From: Nocardioides acrostichi
GTDB taxonomy: Bacteria; Actinomycetota; Actinomycetes; Propionibacteriales; Nocardioidaceae
Length of the DNA: 64,000 nt
Direction: 5' to 3'
Assembly (NCBI RefSeq): GCF_015319165.1
Contig: NZ_JADIVZ010000004.1
Span: 301,600 to 365,599, forward strand
This document shows positions 60,021 to 64,000 of this stretch, piece after piece. The stretch's first letter is position 1, and each line of letters opens with the position of its first letter. The notes below the pieces were generated by a model. That model was not told where the DNA came from. It did not search any database and was given only the letters and a program-made list of their open reading frames with translations. The translations under genes were made by a program, and so were the position numbers.

Positions 60021-60842
60021 TCAGGCGGGGATGATCTCCTTCCTGTCGATCGTGCGGGTGCTGGCCGCGAGCCGGTAGCTGGTGGTGCCGGTCTGGATGA
60101 TGTGGGCGTTGAAGGTCAGCCGGTCGACGACCGCGGCGGCGAGTCGTGGGTCGGTGAAGGTCGCGCCCCACTCGCTGAACGGTGCGTTGGACGCGCACGC
60201 GATCGATGCCCTCTCCTCGCGGGCGGTGATGATCTGGAACAGCAGCTCGGCACCGCGGGGATCGAGGTGGACGTAGCCCACTTCGTCCAGGCAGAGCAGG
60301 TCGAGCCGGGCGTACCTGGCTACGACGCGGGAGAGTTGCTTGTCGTCGGCTGCCTCGACGAGCTCGTTGACCAGGGCTGCGGTGGTCACGTACCGGACGC
60401 GGCGACCTTGCTCGGCCGCGGCTGTGCCCAACGCGATGACCAGGTGGTTCTTGCCGGTGCCGGAGTCCCCGAGCAGCACCAGCGGCTCGCCGGCATCGAT
60501 CCAGGCACCGCCGGCCAGGTGCGCCAGCGTCGCTGGCGGCAGGTCGGCGACCCGGGTGGTGTCGAAGTCAGCGAGTCGTTTGGTGCGGGGGGACTTGGCT
60601 TCGTTGACCCGTCGGATCCGTTGCCGTGCGTCGCGTTCGTCGCACTCGGCGGTCAGGATCTCGGCCAGGAACGCGGTGTGCGACAGCCGCTGCTTGGCTC
60701 CCGCGCGAGCGAGGTCGACGGCCTGCTCGCGAACCGTGGGCAGGCGCAGCGATGTGGCCGCGACCATGACGGCTGCCTGAGCCGCCTGTTCACTGATCTC
60801 CCGCACCGCCGGTGCCGTGTTGTTGCTGCTGGTGTTGGTCAT
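60021..60842 (-). CDS. istB: IS21-type helper ATPase IstB
   Basis: A 273-residue AAA+ protein that helps IstA choose and capture target DNA. Walker A reads GDSGTGKN (125-132) with asparagine where serine or threonine is normal; Walker B is LLCLDE (182-187). SEWGATFTDPRLAAAVVDRL and the C-terminal RLAASTRTI match the family. Its ATG overlaps the istA stop, giving coupling. The asparagine may weaken Mg-ATP binding. Confidence 0.92.
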   Translation of the reverse strand: MTNTSSNNTAPAVREISEQAAQAAVMVAATSLRLPTVREQAVDLARAGAKQRLSHTAFLAEILTAECDERDARQRIRRVNEAKSPRTKRLADFDTTRVADLPPATLAHLAGGAWIDAGEPLVLLGDSGTGKNHLVIALGTAAAEQGRRVRYVTTAALVNELVEAADDKQLSRVVARYARLDLLCLDEVGYVHLDPRGAELLFQIITAREERASIACASNAPFSEWGATFTDPRLAAAVVDRLTFNAHIIQTGTTSYRLAASTRTIDRKEIIPA

Positions 60843-62418
60843 GCCGACGCCTCCTGGCTGGTGGTGAGGAGTTGGTCGTAGCCGGCCAGCGACGGAACGG
60901 GACGGACCACTCCTGCTGCCGCGGCGGCGCTGGGCGGCAGCGGTACCGGTGGCGGCGCACCGATGGTGGTCGCCTCGCTGCGGCGGCGTGCTTCGACCGC
61001 GACGAGGTCGGGGTCGTAGTTGCCCAGCAGGAGCGCGGCGTCCATGCCGGCGCTCACCGCGGCCGGGGCCATGGTGCGGTGCAGGAGAAGCACCCCGACC
61101 AGACAGCGGGTTCCGCCGGCGTCGCCGTGCGCACGCCGGGCTGCCTCCCAGAACCGTTGATGAGTCGGCGTGAACGCCCCGCACGCACGGGCCGCGACCA
61201 GCGCGGTCGACCCGGCCAGCGCGCCAGGCTTGCGGACCAAGACCTCGAGGTAGTGGTCCAAGACGAGGTTCTCGGTGCCCTTGTGCAGCGACCGGGTGTG
61301 GGTCGCGACGACCTTGCCGTGCGCGCTGGGGTCGAGCACCCGGATAGTGGTCGCGCCGAGTCGGACCTCCAGGCGCCTGCCGGCGTAGCGGGCGGGCACC
61401 GAGTAGTAGGACTGGCGCACACAGACCCGGGCCTTGGCATCGACTCGGCACGACAACGTCGCGGCCACGTCGAACGGCTCTGCCGGCAGTGGTCGCAGGA
61501 GCGGCAGCTCCCGCTCGGCGGCGGCGCCGACGGTCTCGGCACGTGCACCGATCCGACGGGCGTCATCACGCGCGTCCGCCGCCGCCAGTGCCTCGTTCAG
61601 CGCCGCCAGCGACCCCACGTGCGGGACCGGGGTCAGGTGACGGCGGCGGAACCGGCCAATCTCTCCCTTCACCCCACCCTTCTCATGCGCGCCGTCCTTG
61701 CCCGGGATGCAGTAGAAGGAGTCGTAGCCGTAGTGGGAGCGCAACGCGATGAACCGCGGGTGCTCGAACCGCTCCCGCCCGAGCGCGACCCGGATCACCG
61801 CGGGCTTGAGGTTGTCGTAGCGGATCATCCCGACCGACACCCCGCCGAGTGCCTCGAACGCGCGACGTGGCCGTCGAGGAACGACTCCTGGGACTGGTTG
61901 GCGTAAGCGATGTGGACCGCCTTCCCGGAGTGCGAGAGCCGCAGGCAGAACATGAACAGCTTCATCACCACCCCCGCGATCGAGGCGGTGAACTCGCCGA
62001 AGTCGACCTCGGCCTCCTCCGCGGGCAGGTGGGTCTGCGGGACCGCCACCTGGCCCACGTTGTCGCCGGCGATCTCGACACGGAGCCGGGCGACCAGGCT
62101 GCGCACACTGGACTCGGCCACGCTGGCTCCTTCCTCCTCAATCAGCCGCTGCCAGACCCGACGTGCGGTGTGTCGCTGCTTCCTCGGCGCACCCAGGTCC
62201 GCGACCAGCCAGCCACGGACCGTTGCCTCGTGTGGGCCGAGCACCGGCGCGACCCGCTCCGGTGGCCTCCTCGGCGGCGGGACCGCGTCGGCCAGCGCCG
62301 CACGGACCGTCCGGCGATGGACCCTGTGCCTCTCAGCGAGCGCACGAATCGACAGCCCCTCGTCGCGCGCGTCTCGTCGGATACGTTCGAACTGCTCCAC
62401 TCTCGATCTCTCCTTCAA
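60839..62418 (-). pseudogene. istA: IS21 transposase istA, frameshifted
   Basis: Two reading frames make up one transposase. Frame 1 (62418 to 61825) has the N-terminal helix-turn-helix (RALAERHRVHRRTVRAAL), the winged region and first catalytic aspartate D139 in EVDFGEF, and ends with a false tail after SFLDGHV. Frame 2 (61840 to 60839) starts SVGMIRYDNLKPAV with the second aspartate D9, the catalytic glutamate E53 in HEKGGV, and runs to the end. Joining them needs one extra base, likely a lost G in GTCGCG(G)CGTTCGAG near 61858-61864. The transposase is therefore probably inactive unless ribosomal frameshifting occurs. Confidence 0.85.
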
Positions 62419-62530
62419 ACCCCGAACTCCTCGTGCTCGTCTTGGCGGACGGCACGGAACCTACGGGGCCTCGGTCAGGTCGAGGGTGGGGCCACTTCAA
62501 GCCAGCACTACGGCTCCAGGTGGGGCCAGA

Positions 62531-63130
62531 TCAGACTGGCACACTCACGGCGTAATCCCGAAGCTGCCGCGTGTACGACAACCGCTGGACGTTCTTGACC
62601 TCGGAGACCGCGACGTCGTTCAGCCCATCGAAGATCCGCGTACGTCCGTTGATGACGCGCGTCGCCTTCGGCCCGATGTCGAACGCCGACCTGACCGCGC
62701 TCTCGCCCGCCTGCCCAATGCGGACGGCATTAGCTCCGCCGTTTGCGGCAACACCGACCCGCTCAAACGACGAGAGATCCCCATCAGCCAGCACAACGTG
62801 GTGACCCGTCGTAGTTGCAGGCCGCGCGACCTGTGCGCGCGCTCCGGGGTGGGCGTAGGCGGTGCTCGGCGAGGCCGCGCGGCGTTCCGCGCGCGGCGAT
62901 GCGCCGTGCCACCCAAGGAACACGGCGTCGTAGGTGGTGTCGGTGTCAGCTGCGCCCGGCGGCCCGCGTTCCTGCCCGCTGTCGTTGCCGGGCGCCTCGT
63001 AGACCGGTGCGTCGTAGACGTACATCGCATCCTGAGCACTTGGAGGTGCAACGACTGCGAACGCCGGTGAGGCGAGCCAACCAAACACGGCCATCACCGT
63101 GGTCAGCAGCAGACAAGCAATTCGGCTCAT
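62531..63130 (-). pseudogene. secreted PD-(D/E)XK toxin, C-terminus truncated by the IS21 end
   Basis: A 199-codon frame starting MSRIACLLL at 63130, overlapping the preceding gene by ATGA. A signal peptide (1-25, ending SPAFA) is followed by a low-complexity linker and a C-terminal nuclease-toxin core with IGQAGESAVRSAF, INGRTRIFDGLND (D168) and SEVKNVQ (E177, K179), the pattern of restriction-endonuclease-fold polymorphic toxins. Native sequence stops at RDYA; the last residues VSVPV and stop come from the IS21 terminal repeat. The missing C-terminal part is not on the far side of the element. Confidence 0.65.
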
Positions 63131-63435
63131 CCGGTAGTCCCGCCGCAGGCGACCACGAGCGCTTGACACGCACTCCACAGGTCCTCCGCCGTGGAAAGGT
63201 CTCGATGCTCAAGCATCACCACCGCGCCATCGGCGACTCGGTATGCCTCCAGTTCGCACTCGCCTGAATCCCAAACCGTCAACTGTCCGGCTGCATCCTC
63301 ACCTTCGAGCACGAGCCAAGCAGATGGCTTTTCAACGTTCGCGTCGCCGAGCTGCGCGCGGGCCGATGGGCCCGGTCGGCCGACGCCGTTCCAGTCCTGC
63401 GTCCATTCCATCAAGAGATCGAGATAGTTCAGCAC
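63127..63435 (-). CDS. putative immunity protein, 102 residues
   Basis: GTG at 63435 overlaps the stop of the upstream toxin fragment by 7 bases, and its own TGA overlaps the next start (ATGA). The protein has no signal peptide and a typical small acidic alpha/beta make-up (TVWDSGECELEAYRVAD, VVMLEHRDLSTAEDL). Its place between toxin modules suggests it neutralises the upstream toxin. No named immunity family is assigned. Confidence 0.6.
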   Translation of the reverse strand: MLNYLDLLMEWTQDWNGVGRPGPSARAQLGDANVEKPSAWLVLEGEDAAGQLTVWDSGECELEAYRVADGAVVMLEHRDLSTAEDLWSACQALVVACGGTTG

Positions 63436-63863
63436 GATCCCACCACCACGATGTTGCATGCTGGCACCGGGAACTGGACTGGCGAGCCACGACGCTCGGC
63501 TAGGCGAGCGAGGATGTGGTTCGGACCCGGGATCTGCGCTCCACCTGGCCAGCCCGATGGGAACAGCGAAGTCCGAGGCACGTCGAACTCAACGTACTTG
63601 CTTCCTGGTGCAGCCTGCCTCGCATAGGTCGCCATGTTCGCCGGATCGGCGACATGCGTTGTACCGCCACCTCCGACTTGAACCTGACCTGACCTCTGCA
63701 TCTTGAGGAGCTCATCGTCACCCATCCAGCGGCCCACACGCGTGAGGTCGTCTCCAGTTTTTGCGGCTGCTCGGCCCCAGTTCTCTGGTCCAACACTTGT
63801 TTGAGCTTGTGCCGATCGTGCGTCGGACGTTGCGCTGGGATCGGCATGTTCGAACTGGTCCAC
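63429..63863 (-). pseudogene. TreTu-like polymorphic toxin tip, N-terminus lost
   Basis: A 144-residue frame from GTG at 63863 contains DDLTRVGRWMGDDELLKMQ, QVGGGGTTHVADPANMATYA and APGSKYVEFDVPRTSLFPSG, then GAQIPGPNHILARLAERRG, ending with NIVVVGS. This matches, from memory, the TreTu-type toxin domain at the C-terminus of Rhs and other polymorphic toxins. The usual large N-terminal part is absent: upstream the frame is open only for ~20 bases before an IS3-like transposase. It is thus a detached toxin tip, possibly unexpressed. Confidence 0.6.
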
Positions 63864-63870
63864 TTGCGGT

Positions 63871-63899
63871 GGTGGTAGGGACTCTCATCGGCTACCACC
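63871..63899 (-). terminator. hairpin after the IS3-like transposase
   Basis: GGTGGTAG (63871-63878) pairs perfectly with CTACCACC (63892-63899) just past the transposase stop. No T-run follows, so it may instead be part of the element end. Confidence 0.35.
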
Positions 63900-63903
63900 T
63901 CTT

Positions 63904-64000
63904 TCACGGACAACTCGCCTCGTCGAGCATCTTGGCGTACTTCGAGGGTGTCATGCCAGCGAGGCTTCGGTGCGGGCGGACGGTGTTGTACTTGATGAGC
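63904..64000 (-). mobile_element. IS3-family transposase, C-terminal fragment (runs off window)
   Basis: The minus strand encodes LIKYNTVRPHRSLAGMTPSK then YAKMLDEASCP and a stop at 63904, which is the standard C-terminus of an IS3-type OrfB integrase (YNTxRPHxxLxGxTP). Only 31 codons are visible. The element end lies between 63864 and 63903 and marks the break in the toxin gene beside it. Confidence 0.85.

Larger units (their letters stand above)
59929..62548 (-). mobile_element. IS21-family insertion sequence (istA frameshifted)
   Basis: Boundaries come from matching ends: left GTGAGAATGACAAGCCC at 59929 and right, on the other strand, GTGAGTGTGCCAG from 62548. Each end holds two subterminal copies of TTTGGCCCCAC or its variants (59947, 59971; 62486, 62520 inverted), as IS21 elements have. 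The element carries istA and istB, both leftward, overlapping by ATGA. No clear target duplication was found. It is inserted about 200 bases upstream of the STAND operon, in a 204-base gap (59725-59928) that has no gene, and truncates a toxin gene on its other side. Confidence 0.8.

Noticed and set aside
61840..61870. Programmed ribosomal frameshift in istA
   Set aside because: No slippery heptamer is visible and IS21 transposases are normally in one frame; a simple base loss is more likely. Not excluded.

Overview
The window is very GC-rich DNA with dense genes, many GTG starts and ATGA/GTGA overlaps. Its gene order is that of a high-GC actinobacterium, most likely Nocardioidaceae (Nocardioides-like). 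Two blocks match Mycobacterium tuberculosis order: clgR / pgsA / ftsK / rnj / dapA / dfrA-thyA, and gcvT / pepA / sucB / TIGR01777 / lipB / lipA / DUF4191 / RDD / glnA. No rRNA, tRNA or CRISPR array was found. All assignments come from reading sequence motifs; no database search was run.

Layout. 1-4126: a partial DinB-methyltransferase fusion, an ABC-2 export system and a methyltransferase, all leftward. 4167-8831: the helicase Lhr. 8840-19946: three large hydrolases (secreted reprolysin-like protease, GH15 glucanase/trehalase, secreted nuclease-nucleotidase fusion) around clgR; they sit where a compact pgsA-cinA-clgR cluster would be expected, and cinA is absent. 20121-36525: leftward core genes (pgsA, rimO, a RodZ-like protein, ftsK, rnj, dapA, an LLM oxidoreductase, dfrA, thyA, a PhzF-like protein, a sigma-like/beta-propeller fusion, gcvT). 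36591-50497: rightward genes for leucyl aminopeptidase, lipoamide dehydrogenase, the dihydrolipoamide acyltransferase, a fused double ABC exporter and lipoate synthesis (lipB, lipA). 50757-54567: two lipoproteins, an RDD protein, and glnA behind a clear GlnR operator.

54570-64000 is an accessory island that starts right after glnA, with lower GC and no housekeeping genes. It holds a three-gene leftward operon: a PD-(D/E)XK nuclease-NACHT NTPase (bacterial NLR/Avs-like), an unrecognised protein, and an FtsH-M41-like protein whose HExxH motif reads HKAAH. This is the best candidate for an undescribed defence system. Upstream are an IS21-family element with a one-base frameshift in istA, a nuclease toxin truncated exactly at the IS end, a putative immunity gene, a toxin tip cut off from its N-terminus, and the end of an IS3-like transposase.

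Convergent or terminal intergenic gaps carry long palindromic repeats. One family (GGTTGAGCC ... CGAAACC) directly abuts or supplies stop codons of pepA and a lipoprotein gene; others form hairpins, including a perfect 22-bp stem. The core genes co-operate in central metabolism: LpdA and SucB are lipoylated-complex components, LipB/LipA make the cofactor they need, and GcvT belongs to the glycine cleavage system that also uses lipoate.
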